The notes beneath the pieces are model-generated. The model made no database searches, was not told where the DNA came from, and saw only the letters and a program-made list of their open reading frames with translations. This document shows, in pieces, positions 11,338 through 23,756 of a stretch of DNA of 64,000 bases. Each line of letters begins with the position of its first letter. Positions within the stretch are counted from its first letter, which is position 1. The stretch spans positions 38,309,920-38,373,919 of the forward strand of contig OW386285.2 of NCBI GenBank assembly GCA_936432065.2. The letters run 5' to 3'. The position numbers and the translations under genes are program-made. This stretch comes from Rutpela maculata. Lineage: Eukaryota; Arthropoda; Insecta; Coleoptera; Cerambycidae.

Positions 11338-11765
11338 AAAAACCGCTGCCCAAGGAATCACTACTTCCACATTCAGATTTTTTATCCAAGTCTCTCATTA
11401 CGAAAAAGTTTGTATGTGGAAATAATTGTTTATGGAACTTTAATAATATAATATCTGAAATCGTTTACCCCAAAAACCCATAAAACAATATCCCACACGG
11501 TATTGGGGTGGGGATGGTGATAGGGGAGTAGTGGGGATGGATGAAGTAAAAAAATATATTGAGGCCTTTGGTTCTTGTACACACGCTAAATCACAATTTT
11601 TTCCACCCCCTTTTTTTAATGGGGTGGGGGCAGTAATGGGGGTGACTAATGCCAACATTTTTTTTGAGACCTTAGCTTTCTTGTACATATTAAGTACCAA
11701 TTTTAGAGACCCTTCCCTGCTTGATTTACCTATTTACCCCCATTTACCCTAATTTACTCTACAAG
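11338..11765 (+). mobile_element. family A repeat, truncated copy
   Basis: It starts with AAACCGCTGCCCAAGGAATC and runs through the CCCATAAAAC, GGGGTGG and TTTACCCCCATTTACC tracts shared by all family A copies. It stops before the GTCTG tract and the TACTTCCAC hairpin of the full copies. Confidence 0.7.
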
Positions 11766-13216
11766 CACTAAAAATCGTAGAAATAATACGATGAGATGAT
11801 TTTGAATATAAATAACTAACTTTATGTCATCAAATATTGTTTTGAAAATTATGTTTGTAAAAACGTCATTTATTCCAGGATAACTAGATTTATGTGTTCA
11901 AAAATTATTAGTCAATACTGCTAAATGAAGCAATTTGAATTTAATTGTTTTAAGTAAGAACTATGCGTCTGACGAGAAAAACTCGGGAGACCGTTTTCAT
12001 GTAGAATGGACCAGGCTAATTAGATAAAATATCCGCATGGAAAAATATCAGTGGCGTACCATTTTTTTGGTGAAAAATATCAGAGAACATGTTTTCAGGG
12101 ACGCCACTGTTGGAGCGATAAAATAACTTTTTAAACTAAAACATGTGGTTTTATATCTTATTAACACATGCCAAAATTGAAAATAATATCTAAAGTACTT
12201 TCTAACATATTAAAAAATAATTTAAAAAAAAATTCAAAAGCCTGTAGCAAAAAATGTAAGCCGTTTCGGACATATTATGTTGGTATGAACTTTTCTTCAT
12301 AAAATGACTTACCGAATCACACCCTAAAATATTAGCACGTCATTAAGAAACACCTTGTATAAGAAGATATATTTTTATCTTATTTGCTTGATTCTGCTGA
12401 TACTTTGATTTTTTTTTCAAACTTCATTACCAACATAAGATTGGAAGGTTTTAGTAATACGTTAGGTACATAGAATCTTATAATAGTGAGATAGCGATTT
12501 GTTGCATAAAAATATATCTTAGAGGAGTTTGGAAACTTCGATATGACGTTGATGATAAAATGATTTCCACAAACACCAAAACACTTGAACATTACACTCG
12601 AATACTATATTTGACGCGCATTTCGTCAACCATATTACCATCATCTGGAGATGATTAATCTAGCTAAACTATTCAAATTCAAATTATGCCAAGGTGGTTG
12701 GCTAGACTAATTCACAAGTTCAAACTCGTGTTAATTATTGATAAAGCTCCTATAAATATGAGTGAGGGCTCATTGGATCCGGAATAACGTCTAGAAAAAT
12801 GTGCAAAACTTTCAAAGCCGCACATAAACAATTGCAAGAGTTATAAACAAATTAAGATTGAAAAAATAACGAGTTTCGTTTTTTGCAAATAACTCGAAAA
12901 CTTAATATTTAAGAAATAAAAAAAAAGGATTCTTAAAGAGGAAGAAATTTCAAATAAAACAGTCCCGACTCTATCTATATTATTAATAATTTTAATTTAA
13001 TGTTGAAAATAAGGCTCCGTGCGGAGAACGCTAAGCCGTTACGGTCACTTAAAGGAACAATATCCCGTTGGAAAAAAAAATTTTCACCGATTTTTCATAA
13101 AATGAGCCTATTGTTAATTAACATTTTTTTTAGAGTTTGCGTTTATATTTCAAGTCGGATAATTGTTAAACAAAAGCCACTCAAATTATTTCGCTTCGTG
13201 GAGATCTTATGTCAAC
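11766..13216. other. non-coding intergenic stretch upstream of the hairpin
   Basis: No coding frame is convincing. The words CACACCCTAAAATATTAG and AAGAAACACCTTGTAT at about 12310-12360 look like the end of a decayed MITE. A TE contribution is likely but I cannot delimit it. Confidence 0.4.
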
Positions 13217-13686
13217 TTAAAAATTTTTTTTTAATTTATATACATAATATACTATATATTTTATAACAAATCAAATGGCAAATAAGTTTTCAAAAATATG
13301 TAATTTTTTGTTTAAAAAATGTGTTTAAACAAATAACACTAAAAATTTAAAGTTTATGTAATCTTACAGTATTTTTGAATATAAAAACAGTATTAATAAT
13401 TAAAATTAATAAAAAAAATTTCAACCTCTCTTTTTAATTTTTTAGTTTTTTGTTAGGTTAAATAATTAAAAAGAGAGGTTGAAATTTTTTTTATTAATTT
13501 TAATTATTAATACTGTTTTTATATTCAAAAATACTGTAAGATTACATAAACTTTAAATTTTTAGTGTTATTTGTTTAAACACGTTTTTTAAACAAAAAAT
13601 TACATATTTTTGAAAACTTATTTGCCATTTGATTTGTTATAAAATATATAGTATATTATGTATATAAATTAAAAAAAAATTTTTAA
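13217..13686. repeat. near-perfect inverted repeat, two 223-bp arms and a 24-bp loop
   Basis: Bases 13217-13439 and 13464-13686 are reverse complements. I traced the arms base by base and found one mismatch (ATGTG against ACGTG inside the GTTTAAAC region). The loop is 13440-13463. The arms are extremely AT-rich and hold no gene. The structure lies about 640 bases upstream of the host start codon. It is either a very young foldback insertion or a sequence under constant gene conversion. Confidence 0.9.
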
Positions 13687-14323
13687 TTGTTTTTAATCAT
13701 TTTTTTCCTTTTTTTCATTATTTAAACAATTCATTGAGAAAAAATTTTATTCTTAAAATTTATTATTTGCAATTCTCCACAAAGTGTAATTTTCTTTTTG
13801 TTATTAATTTATTTGTTTATTTAATAAACAATTTGTTATTAACAACAGCCGAATGTGTTTATATATTTTTTATAGAAAAAAATAACAAAAACAACCTTAT
13901 ACACAAACATGTCAAAAAAATTTTGTTAATATTTTTTATAGAATTTTGAATTTTAAATATTAAAAAAAATATATGACATTTTGGTGAAAGCTAATTAATC
14001 GCCATAAAAACAGGAAATAGAAATAAAATTGACCTGCTAAGGAATTTTCTAAAAACGATATTTCTCAATTGTTATTTGTGCCATAATATTGCCACACACT
14101 GTATACAACATATTCTCAATAATAATCTATTCATCCTGTAAAACCATATAAATTTGGTAGGCACTGTGAACCTGTGCTAGTTCTAAAAAACGTTTGCAGT
14201 TTTTATAATAAGTAAAAAATGTACAAAAATATAAAGGAATTTATGTATAGAAATTAATTAGAGTATCAAGTGATATTTTAGTGTGTCTTAGACAATCGTT
14301 ACTTAAAGAACTGAATATATAGA
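13687..14323 (+). promoter_or_regulatory. probable promoter and 5-prime UTR region of the host gene
   Basis: This gap lies between the hairpin and the host start codon. It is AT-rich and holds several TATA-like words, none decisive. The transcription start cannot be placed. An in-frame TGA at 14312-14314 closes the frame just ahead of the chosen ATG, which supports 14324 as the true start. Confidence 0.35.
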
Positions 14324-14413
14324 ATGAACTCTTCTACAGATTTGCTTAAAGGATTGCAAGTGCAATTTTTAAAGGCAGCGGCCCGTTGGACAAATTATGG
14401 AACAGAAGTAGAG
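14324..14413 (+). CDS. host gene exon 1: uncharacterised protein with C-terminal SxIP motifs, residues 1-30
   Basis: The exon opens MNSSTDLLKGLQVQF and ends ...TNYGTEVE at a consensus donor, GAG|GTAAGTT, in phase 0. The ATG at 14324 is preceded by AGA (A at -3) and an in-frame TGA lies only 12 bases upstream, so no earlier start is possible in this frame. The next exon in phase is 23243-23512. I do not recognise the protein. This N-terminus looks like a short amphipathic helix (LLKGLQVQFLKAAARW). The exon is not detectable as a long open frame because it is short; the evidence is the start context, the donor and the phase agreement of the six-exon chain. Confidence 0.75.
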
Positions 14414-16429
14414 GTAAGTTACGTTTTATTGATAAAATTGAATTGAAAATTTTTAAAAAACTCGACTTTAAAATGCTAAATCGTTAAAAAGGGAGAAATA
14501 ATTTTCTTTTAATGCAACTATAATTCTGTACCAAAACCAAAAAATTATTAGGACCTAGTTGAACGTAATATGGTGTTGAGAATTTGAAAACACTATTTTA
14601 GTCGAAAGCTACCAGCAATAAGTTACATAAATTGAGAGGTATATTCTCTACATTATCATATTCAATTCAGCTGTAATAATTCTTTCTCTTTGGTACAAGA
14701 CTTTAATGGCATTAAAAGCAGATTAATTTTCCCTTTTTAAAGATTTATCATTTTAAAGTCTTCGACTGAAAAGTTTTAATTTTACTAATTTTCTTATTTT
14801 TTCTCCCTTCTTCCTATACAGTATTCATGTACCCGTGATAGTTTTTTATTATTTATTATTAGTGAAGTAAAAATTTATATATATATTTCTTCTGAAAAGG
14901 GATTTTTCTTGCTGGAGTCTAAAGTGCAAGTATTAATATAATCTCGTCAACGGAGCGCTAAAATGGTCAAAATCTCTAAGTTGAGTGCTAATGAATGTAT
15001 TTTGATGAAACCTTGTGGAATATGTTTGTAATGACGTTAATAAAAAGCTGAAAAAACAATTAGAGTAGAAAATGATCGGAAGGGGTAGAAACACCCCTTT
15101 TATCACGGGTTGCGTAACTTGTAGAATTAGGTCAAAAATTAAAAAAAACGTATAATTCAAACGTATGCACTAAGGTCTTCTAAACATTTCTTCTTTCTTG
15201 GAATTTTTTTGTGACTTGCTAAATTTCCAAGTTACAGGCAGTTTTTCGCGATAAATAATGTACTACATTTTTCACACATTAAAAAATACATGAATATTCG
15301 AAAAATGAGCGTAATTTATATATATTATTATAAAAAAAATATGAAAATTCAGTTCCAATGTTTTTGTTTTTTTTTCTTTAATTGCCATCCCTTGAAAAGG
15401 CATCCACCCCCTATAAATTAGCAAGCCCGCGCATAATATAGAAACTATTCTTTGATGCATTTACTATTAAGTTGCCAAAAATGAACAAAATCTAATTCAT
15501 ATGACATTATTCAGAAGTTAGAACCTCTAGTTACAGTATATTATTAGTGAATTTGTTAAGGAAAAGTACTACTCTTGAGGCTGCTCGTTTCAAATTTCTC
15601 TAAACGAAAATTCAAAATGGCTACCCAAAGCCTTAAATACCTGAAAAAATAATGTAAAAATAAAACAAACGTTAAAGTTGTAGAGTTGAAAAATATGCAA
15701 AGTTAGAAAGAATGTTATATGGAATGATAATTCTTTTTGGTGATTCGTGTAGTAAAATATATTTCTTCAGTTTCTATATGGACGCGGCACTTGCTCTTAT
15801 CTCCCAATGGTTGGATTCCACCCCTAAATGGGATAGTTTAATATTTGTAAATGTATTGCTTATTAATTTTTGAAACTTATGTTTTTGATTACGAATCTTA
15901 AATGAGTCTTAAATGGAAATTATTAAATTTAAAATGAGGACTCCAATATGGCAGACGAAATTTATTTGTAATGCAAATATTTTTAATGAGCAAAAAAATT
16001 GAACATCTACGTAATGCTATATTAATGAAAAATAGTATTTAAGAATTATTGTTATTAATTACTGACTAATTACAGTGACAAACTGGCGATATTTTTATTT
16101 AAAAAATGTGAAAACGAACAATGTTTCGAACTTTCTTTTTGGCATTACGACTTGCGGGGATACAAAGTAAAAGGTTTGGATCATAACTTCTTTGTTTGTC
16201 ATGCTAAAATAAGAAATACAAAATCTTTTGAAAGATTGATTAATAGCCCCTTTAATTTCAATTATTTTCGTCGTAAGTGCCCTAGTCTTTTAGATATTTA
16301 ACATTGAAACTAAATATATTCGTACATGTTTTACAAATGTTCTAACACAATCTTTAAACACCCATAACAGAAGTTTTAAAAAACAAATTCATTCTGAGTT
16401 TATGAGACTTATTTTTGATCTCTGCAATT
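14414..16429. repeat. intron 1, first part: family C repeat material
   Basis: No gene is seen. From about 15230 the sequence belongs to family C. Its recurring words are TTACTATTAAGTTGCCAAAA, ATGACATTATTC, the stem-like tract GGGGGTGGATGCC, and the pair ACAAAATGGCGA / CATAACTTCTTTGTTT, which reappear across introns 1 and 2. Units are diverged and partly in tandem. Confidence 0.5.
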
Positions 16430-17088
16430 TTACTTCCACATCCAGTAGAAGTATAGTAACGACAATTTTTTTTTTAATTTGTATTGTTTAAATAGGCTTA
16501 GAATGTCATGAAGCGTCGAGATTTTAAGTTTGAGCAAAAAAAATTTTTGTCTGTCTGTCGGTGTGCTGTAACTTTTTTGTGCGCACGATTACTTTGGAAC
16601 CGTTTAAGATATTGCCTTGAAATTTGATACACATATGTATTTTAACGAGATCTGGAACTAGATTATATTATTATATTTTCATGTCATTCCGTTGAAGGGA
16701 TGGGGGTAAAGTAGTAAATTGGGGTAAATGGGTAATTCAAGCAGGTAAGAGTCCATGAAATTGGTATTTAGTATATACAAGAGAAGCTAATGTCTCAAAA
16801 AAAATATTGGTATTACTACCCCCCACCCCATTATAAAAGGGGGTGAAAGAAGAAATTGTGATTTAGTGTATGTACAAGAACCAAAGGCCTCAAAATATTT
16901 TTTTTACTTCATCCATCCCCACTACCACCCCGCTATCGTTTTATTTATTTTTGGGGTAAACTGTTTCAAATATTATATTATTAAAATTCCATACACAATT
17001 ATTTCCACACACAAAATTTTTTCGTTGTGAGTGACTTCGATAGAGAATCTGGATGTAGAAGTAGTGATTCATGGGCAGCGGTTTTTAT
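16430..17088 (-). mobile_element. family A repeat, full-length copy
   Basis: On the minus strand it runs from CCGCTGCCCATGAATCAC to the terminal hairpin CTTCTACTGGATGTGGAAGT. Between these lie the GGGGTGG/CCCACCCC tracts, TTTACCCCAATTTAC and the short GACAGACAGAC tract followed by GTGCGCAC. It was inserted inside family C sequence, next to T-runs. No coding capacity. Confidence 0.75.
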
Positions 17089-17776
17089 TGAGATGTTTGC
17101 ATATTTGCACAAAATAATAAATTGGAAAAAAAATTATACCATTATCGTGCTCTCAAACAATTTGAATTAATCAAATAAAAGACCAATTAGGTACATCAAA
17201 TTAATTTACTACCAATTGAAAATGAAGGTAAAACCATTTTAGAATAAGTTGTAAAATTAAATGTTCTCCTTAATTTCAGGTGATTTGATTTCCTTGAAAC
17301 AAAAAGCCAGCCTAAAATGCTTCTAATGCCGGTTACTTTAAAGTTTAATGATAATAATTAACTAGTAATTAAATTATAACTCCTAAATGTTAATTTTAAT
17401 TAAGATTAAGTAGTTATTTTTTAATGAATCCTGTTAAATAAAATTATGCCCGTATATAAGCAAAATATCATAAATTCCGTTCTGTTTTTTTTAAATAATT
17501 TTAAATAAAGCTTATTGGACAATATTATTTTTAGTTAGTTCGATGAAATCATTTTATAGGGAGTTTAATAAACTAGAGGTTAAATCCTAATCATAAATCT
17601 CTTTTTGTAATTTAATAGTGAATGTATCGAATAAACGTTTCTATAATATTTGGGCGCTTGCTAATTTGTAGGGGGTGGATGCCACTTCATTTTCAGGGGT
17701 GACATCCACAACAAAATAACCAATGGAATGGAAAATTGCGATTTTAGCTTGAAGAAACAGTTACCTCAACTACTTA
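17089..17776. repeat. intron 1: family C material and plain AT-rich DNA
   Basis: The tract GTAGGGGGTGGATGCCACTT and the following words match family C. Nothing else is recognisable. Confidence 0.4.
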
Positions 17777-17943
17777 GGACCGGTTTATCAGTGCGCGGTT
17801 AAGCACTTTATCCTACAGCTAAATTAACTAGAAGTTTGAATGTGCTTCTATTAAACATTTCAATATTGCAACTTCACGTTCTAAACTTCTAGTTAATTTA
17901 GCTGTAGGATAAAGTGCTTAACCGCGCACTGATAAACCGGTCC
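17777..17943. mobile_element. 167-bp PIF/Harbinger-like MITE with TTA target duplication
   Basis: The arms GGACCGGTTTATCAGTGCGC... and the exact inverse are about 65 bp long with only a few differences. The element is flanked on each side by TTA (17774-17776 and 17944-17946). A 3-bp TTA duplication with GG-starting ends is typical of PIF/Harbinger elements, so this class is the best guess. The high arm identity suggests a recent insertion. Confidence 0.75.
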
Positions 17944-18683
17944 TTAGAGAAAGTATGCTAGAGACTAATAATAATCTTACATACTGAGGATGATTTTTCA
18001 ATTTTATTTTCTATTTATGTATGATTAATAGTTTCGGAGATATGGTAGTTTAAAAATGGTATCCGCATGTTTATAAGAACGGAGTATTTAGTTTTAATGT
18101 TAAATATCCCCGAAATTATGGCTTACATAAAAAATGCTAAAGAACAAAATAAAAGATTGTTAGTTAAACTTTTCAATTTTTTTTGTTTCTGTAGCATAAA
18201 GAACAAAAAGTTATGACCAAAATAATTAGATCTTTCTTTAATAGAAACGTCGTCATTTTGTTACTTAAATTAGTCAGTAATGAAAATAAAATTAAATACT
18301 GTTTCTTGCTTGCAATTGAAAATATTTGTTTTATAGTAGCTAAAGGTAATTAATATGTAATATTTAGGAATAATCTCATATGTAATAATACCGTTTCTTT
18401 ATGAGTTATTATTATATTAAAAGGAATCACCGTCAGCTTCTATATGGCTCTTCCCCTCAAGGGGTTAAAAACCACCTATAAATTTAGATAAAATTAATAT
18501 CTGAGAAAGTATTACTAATTTATTTTTGAAGCGAAGGATAGTTATGTTATTGGGACCACCTGAAGTCGAAATTAAAATATTCAAAATGGAGGCTCCAATA
18601 TGACCGATGAATTTTTTTTTAAAGCACGTATTTTAAGCGAGCAAAATAAATTGAGCATATAGGTGATATTATATATACATTAA
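17944..18683. repeat. intron 1: family C units
   Basis: Diverged copies of the family C words (CGAAATTATGGC, AGCATAAAGAACAAAAAGTT, TATATGGCTCTTCCCCTCAA). No coding frame. Confidence 0.4.
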
Positions 18684-21372
18684 CCCTTTGTGGATTGATA
18701 AAAAACGACAAGAGATACGATTATAGCCCTTATAAACCTTTCTCATTCTCATTAATATACGTAAAAAGTTTCACTCCCAGAGACTTTGGGACATCTTATC
18801 TGAGTTGGAAAAAAAATTCGTGGTGAAGGTATTAGTACAATAACTAGGTTTTAACTTCGGAATAATGTCATATTGAACGGATTTCGTTCATTTTTGGCAG
18901 TATAATAATAAATGCTTCATAGAAAAGTTTCTATATTGTGGGGGGGATTGCTAATTTATAGTGGGTGGATGCCACCCCCTCTTAGGGGGTGGCACTTAAA
19001 AAATGTGTATTTATTGGAGATGAAGTAGAACCAAATTTTAAGAAGAAAAGGTTCTATGCAATTTTTCACATAAATTGATAGTTTTTAAGTTATAACGACT
19101 TCAAAATTGCGATTTTAGCTTAAAAAAGAAGGTGTTTCCAAACGGCTTTCGTCAAGTATCTCGAAAAGTATTACTTTATCGAAAAAATGTTACAGACAAA
19201 TTACAGAAAGTACAAACTGGAAGTTAATTATATTTTTTGTTTATTGATGTAGGATTAATAATTTCGGAGATATTTGAGTTTATATTTGGTATCCAAGTGT
19301 TTCGAAATTACCTTTAAAGTTTAAAATGCATTTTTTTCTAAAGCAAGTGCTTTAAATGAGCAAATAAATTTGAGCATCTAGGTAATGCTACATCTTAACG
19401 AAAAACTGTATTTGAGATATTTTTTTTAAATTACTGGCTAATTAGAGTAACAAAATGGCGACCTTTTTATATAAAAAAATATAAATACGCATATTTTACC
19501 GTCATAACTTCTTTATTTCTTATGCTACAGGAACGAGTAAAAAATAATTTGAAAGCGCAGTTAATTGTCTTTTATTTCATTTGTTAGCATGCGTGACGTA
19601 GGTGTCACAATTTCAGAGGCATTTAACATTTAAACTCCGAAACTATTAAATCTATGTAAATAAATAAAGAAGCGAAATTCATTATCAGTTTATGAGCTTT
19701 ATGTTTGGTCTCTACCATTTTTCAATAAATCTAATATTTATTGAGATATTTGGAAAAGGAAAAAAAAATACGTTTTATCGAAAATACCTTTATAGTTTAA
19801 ACTGTATTTTTTCTAAAGCAAGTGCTGTATACAAACCAAAAAATTTGAGCATCTACGTCATGCTATATAATGAGAAACAATGTTTGAAATTCCTTTTTTT
19901 TTAATTTCTGGCTAATTACAGCAACAAAATGGTGACGTTGTTATTAAAAAAATGCGTAGATGCACATTGCTTCGGTCATAACTTCTTTGCTTTTTATGCT
20001 ACAGAAACAAATAAAAAAAACAGTTGAAAGCTTAATTAATAACACAGGCTCACAAAAAAAAAAGTTGTCTGCGCCGGGGTACTGACCATACCTATCCCTT
20101 GTATTTTGAGCCGCTGAACACGAATCTGACCTTAGTTTTTCCCCTATACGTCAGGTTTTTTTTAACAGCAAATAAATATGTAAATATTACGATTCAACAG
20201 ACTTTTTTTGCTGTTAAAAAAAAACGGACGTGTTGGGGAAAAACTAAGGTCAGATTCGTATTCAGCGGCTCAAAATACAAGGGATAGGTGTGGTCAGTAC
20301 CCTCGCGCAGACCACTTTTTTTGGTTGCCACTGTGCCACAATCAGTGTGGCACAATCTCACACAAAAAAAGTCATCTGTGCGGGGGTACTGGCCACACCT
20401 ATCCCTTGTATTTTGAGCCGCTGAATACGCATCTGATCTTAGTTTTTCCCCAGCACGTCAGGTTTTTCTTTTAACAGCCAATAAATATATAAATATTAAA
20501 TACCCCGGCGCAGACAACTTTTCTTTTTTGTGGGCCTGTGTAACCTATTACTCTACCTATCAGCATCCTTAACGTAGGTGTCACAGTTTCCGAGATATTT
20601 AACTCTCACTCTAAATAATTATCTTATGAACACTTGGATGCCAAATGTAAACTTAAAATCTCCGAAATTATTAATCCTACATCAATAAACAAAAAATATA
20701 ATTAATTCCTAGTTTGTACTTTCTGTAATTGGTCTGTAACATTTTTTCGATAAAGTAAAACTTTTCGAGATACTTGACGAAAGCCGTTTGGAAATACCTT
20801 TTTTTTTTAAGCTAAAATCGCAATTTTGAATTCGTTATAACTTAAAAACTATCAATTTATGTGAAAAATTGCATAGAGCCTTTTCTTCTTAAAATTTGAT
20901 TCTACTTCAGCTCCAATAAATATATATATTTTTTAAGTGCCACCCCCTGAGAGAGGTGGCATCCACCCCCCGCACAATATAGAAACTTTTCTGTGAAGCG
21001 TTTACTATTATACTTCCAAAAATGAATGAAATCCTTTCAATATGACATTATTCCGAAGTTTTGCATATTTTTTACCTCTAGGTACTGTACTATATTGTCT
21101 ATCAGCTTTACTATTCATTATACAATTTTTTTTTTTCAATGGACATGGGACAACGAGACATCATTTTCTACCAAATACACGAAATCAAGCAACTCTTGAC
21201 AAACCAGTCTCAACATTATCACAGATAATGAGAAGAAAAATAAAAAGATCATACATTTTTTTGTCACAAAATTCACATAATTTCATTATTTCATTAATTC
21301 ATTATTTTTTAAAGTTCATTTTTTGAGTACATAAGGTGGTTCCACAGGATAACCACTAGTCCACAAAGGGTT
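18684..21372. mobile_element. 2.7-kb foldback element of family C
   Basis: TAACCCTTTGTGGA at 18684 and TCCACAAAGGGTTA at 21359-21372 mark inverted limits. The arms match clearly over 18840-19310 and 20625-21062: GCCACCCCCTCTTAGGGGGTGGC against GCCACCCCCTGAGAGAGGTGGC, and CGAAAGCCGTTTGGAA against its inverse. The centre holds tandem-like family C units and the composite insertion at 20042-20541. There is no recognisable coding sequence, so the mobilising enzyme is unknown. Confidence 0.65.
20042..20541. mobile_element. composite inverted element with three alternating internal units
   Basis: It starts ACACAGGCTCACAAAAAA and ends with the inverse, TTTTTTGTGGGCCTGTGT. Inside, a unit of about 140 bp (GTACTGACCA...CCTATCCCTTGTATTTTGAGCC...CTGACCTTAGTTTTTCCCC) occurs three times, in + (about 20075), - (about 20215) and + (about 20370) orientation, plus a terminal minus fragment. 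The same end sequence is found at 234-255. No gene is inside. Confidence 0.7.
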
Positions 21373-21474
21373 AACGAAAAACAGCATTTTACAAAAAAAA
21401 ATTAATCACTGAACAATTAGATTGATACCAAAACTGTGACAATGCACATTGTTTCGGTCATAACTTCTTTATTT

Positions 21475-22145
21475 TACTTCCACATCCAGTGGAAATATAG
21501 TAACGACAAAAAAATTTTTAAAAATTTTTATTGTTCAAATAGGCTTAGAATGTCACGAAACGTCGAGATTTTAAGTTTGAGCAAAAAAAAATGTTCTGTC
21601 TGTCGGTCTGTCTGTAACTTTTTTGTGCGCACGTTTGAGATATTGACTTGAAATTTCCTACACATATGTACTTTAACGGGATCTAGAACTAGATTATATT
21701 TTCATCTTGTTCCGTCGAAGGGTTGGGGGGTAAATTGGGGTAAATTTGGGGAAAATAGGTAAATCAAGCAGGTAAGGGTCCATAAAATTGATATTTAGTA
21801 TATACAAGAGAAGTTAAGGTCTCAAAAAAAATTTTGGCATTAGCCACTCCCATTACCACCCCCACCCCATTATTAAAGGGGATGAAAAAAAATTTTGATT
21901 TAGTGTGTGTACAAGAACCAGAAACCTCAAAATGTTTTTTTACTTCATCCACCCCCACTACTACCACCCCCACCCCGTTACCGATGTGGGGTATCGTTTT
22001 ATGGGTTTTTGGGGTAGAGGATTTCAAATATTATATTATTAAAGTTCCATAAACAATTATTTCCACATACAAAATTTTTTCGTTATGAGTGACTTGGATA
22101 GAAAATCTAGATGTGGAAGTAGTGATTCCTTGGGCAGCGGTTTTT
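21475..22145 (-). mobile_element. family A repeat, full-length copy
   Basis: Minus-strand copy from CCGCTGCCCAAGGAATCACT to the perfect terminal hairpin TACTTCCAC-ATCCA-GTGGAAATA. The internal GACAGACAGACCGACAGACAG tract is present. It interrupts a family C unit: the words CATAACTTCTTT before it and TATGATACAG after it join in other units. Confidence 0.8.
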
Positions 22146-23242
22146 TATGATACAGATACAAACAAAAAATCAACAGAATCATTTTAAAGACTGTTTAGTT
22201 ATCTTTAATTTTGTTTCTTAGAGTTTTAATGGAAGTGTCGTAGTTTCAAAGATATTCAACATTTAAACTAAATATTGCATCCTTTAAACGTTCGTATGCC
22301 ATTTATAAACTTAAATATCTCCGAAATTATTAATCCTATATGAATATAAAATTAAGGCAAATTCATTTTCAGCCTAAACTTATATTTATTGAGATATTTA
22401 TAAGGAAACAAAAATTTTACGATTCTTCAAAATCCCTTCATAATTTAAAATGCAATTTTTTTCTAAAGTAAGTGGTGTAAATGGACGAAACAATTTGATA
22501 TCTAGGTCATGCTAAATGTTAACGAAAAACAGTATGTAGGAATACATTTCGTTAATTACTGACTACTTGCATTAACAAAATTGCGACGTTTTGTTTAAAA
22601 GAATGTGAACAAGCACATTCTTTCTATCGTAACTTCTTTGTTTTTTATGTTATAGAAAAAATGAAAAAAAATCACTTGAAATCCTAATTAATGGTCTCTC
22701 ATTTTGACCCTCAGCATTTTTGAAGTGCCATAGTTTCTGAGATATTTAACATTTAAACTAAATACTTCCTCTTATAAACATTCGGACGCCTTTTTATACT
22801 TTCACATCTCCGAAACTATTAGTTCTACAGAAATTAAAAATGAATAAAAATCCTCAGTTTAGTACTTTCTTATTTGTCTCTAGTATGTTTTCGCTTAATG
22901 CAATACTTTTCGAGTTATTTGACAACAAACGTTTTTAAATCTTCTCTTTCTTCAAGCTAAAATTCTAATTTTCAAGTCTTTATAACTTAAAAACTATCAA
23001 TTTATATGAAAAGTTGAGTAGAACCTTTATTTCTCAAAATTTTTTTCCCAATATTTTTGGATTTTTGTTGTCACCACCTGAAAAGGCAGCATCTACCCAC
23101 TATAAATAAGCCCCCGTATAATACAGAATCTTTTTTTATGCATTTACTATTAAATTGCCAAAAATGAAGGAAAACTAATTCATAAAACATTGTTCTAATT
23201 ATTGTACTATAACATATTAATATAATTTTTCTTTAACTCAAG
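22146..23242. repeat. intron 1, last part: family C units up to the exon 2 acceptor
   Basis: At least two diverged units are present, each with TTAACATTTAAACTAAATA, CTCCGAAATTATTAATCC and CATGCTAAATGTTAACG-like words. The acceptor is a pyrimidine-rich tract ending in CTTTAACTCAAG at 23242. Confidence 0.45.
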
Positions 23243-23512
23243 GCTGCGTCGCTAGGTCTACCAAATCTCGTTTGCCTGCTCCAATCCGTAGGATACTCTA
23301 TTCGTCGAATTGATTCCGTCTCACCAGAAGAAACAACACCATTGCGAAATAACCAAAAAGGCACTAGAGTTATCGTTACCTGCGGGCATTCGGGACAAAG
23401 ATGTTACTTAGAGCTGCCAGAAGAAGCAGAGCAGTGCACCTGCAAAATTAAAAATAAGGATAATTCTCAAGACTCCTTTTGGGAAGTTACAGCAACGAAT
23501 CCGGCTTCAAGG
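23243..23512 (+). CDS. host gene exon 2, residues 31-120
   Basis: The exon follows an AG acceptor at 23241-23242 and ends at AGG|GTAAGTAA; it is 270 bases, phase 0 at both ends. It encodes AASLGLPNLVCLLQSVGYSI, then RRIDSVSPEETTPL and a run with six cysteines or histidines (VTCGHSGQRCYLE, EQCTCKI). The spacing CxH...C...CxC is suggestive of metal binding but does not match a finger I know. The segment ends SFWEVTATNPASR. The open frame has no internal stop from acceptor to donor, whereas the flanking introns are dense in stops. The family is not recognised. Confidence 0.8.
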
Positions 23513-23756
23513 GTAAGTAATTTTATTTCAATTATGCAGGCCTTTTCTTTATTTAAAAATATCTTCAGTGAGTCGCTAATTCTTAAGATACTGTGCATAC
23601 TCCAAAAACTTGCTCATTTTAACTATTGCTCTCTTTCATACAGAGAGAAGAAATCACTGGGCATTTTTTTGTGGAAATACAATTTGTATGTTATCATGAA
23701 GTTGCAGTAAAGTTTTTTCCAATCTGGGAGGTGAACGTTTTTTAGCAATTAAGTTT
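23513..23756. other. intron 2 start
   Basis: The frame of exon 2 stays open past the donor into AT-rich sequence without similarity to anything. I treat it as intron because GTAAGTAA is a near-perfect donor and phase is kept with exon 3. Confidence 0.5.

Noticed and set aside
13000..13266. 88-residue frame ahead of the hairpin
   Set aside because: Composition is that of AT-rich non-coding DNA and the end of the frame is inside the hairpin arm.
23513..23710. Extension of exon 2 into the intron
   Set aside because: The frame stays open by chance for 66 codons, but a strong GTAAGTAA donor at 23513 and exact phase with exon 3 favour splicing.
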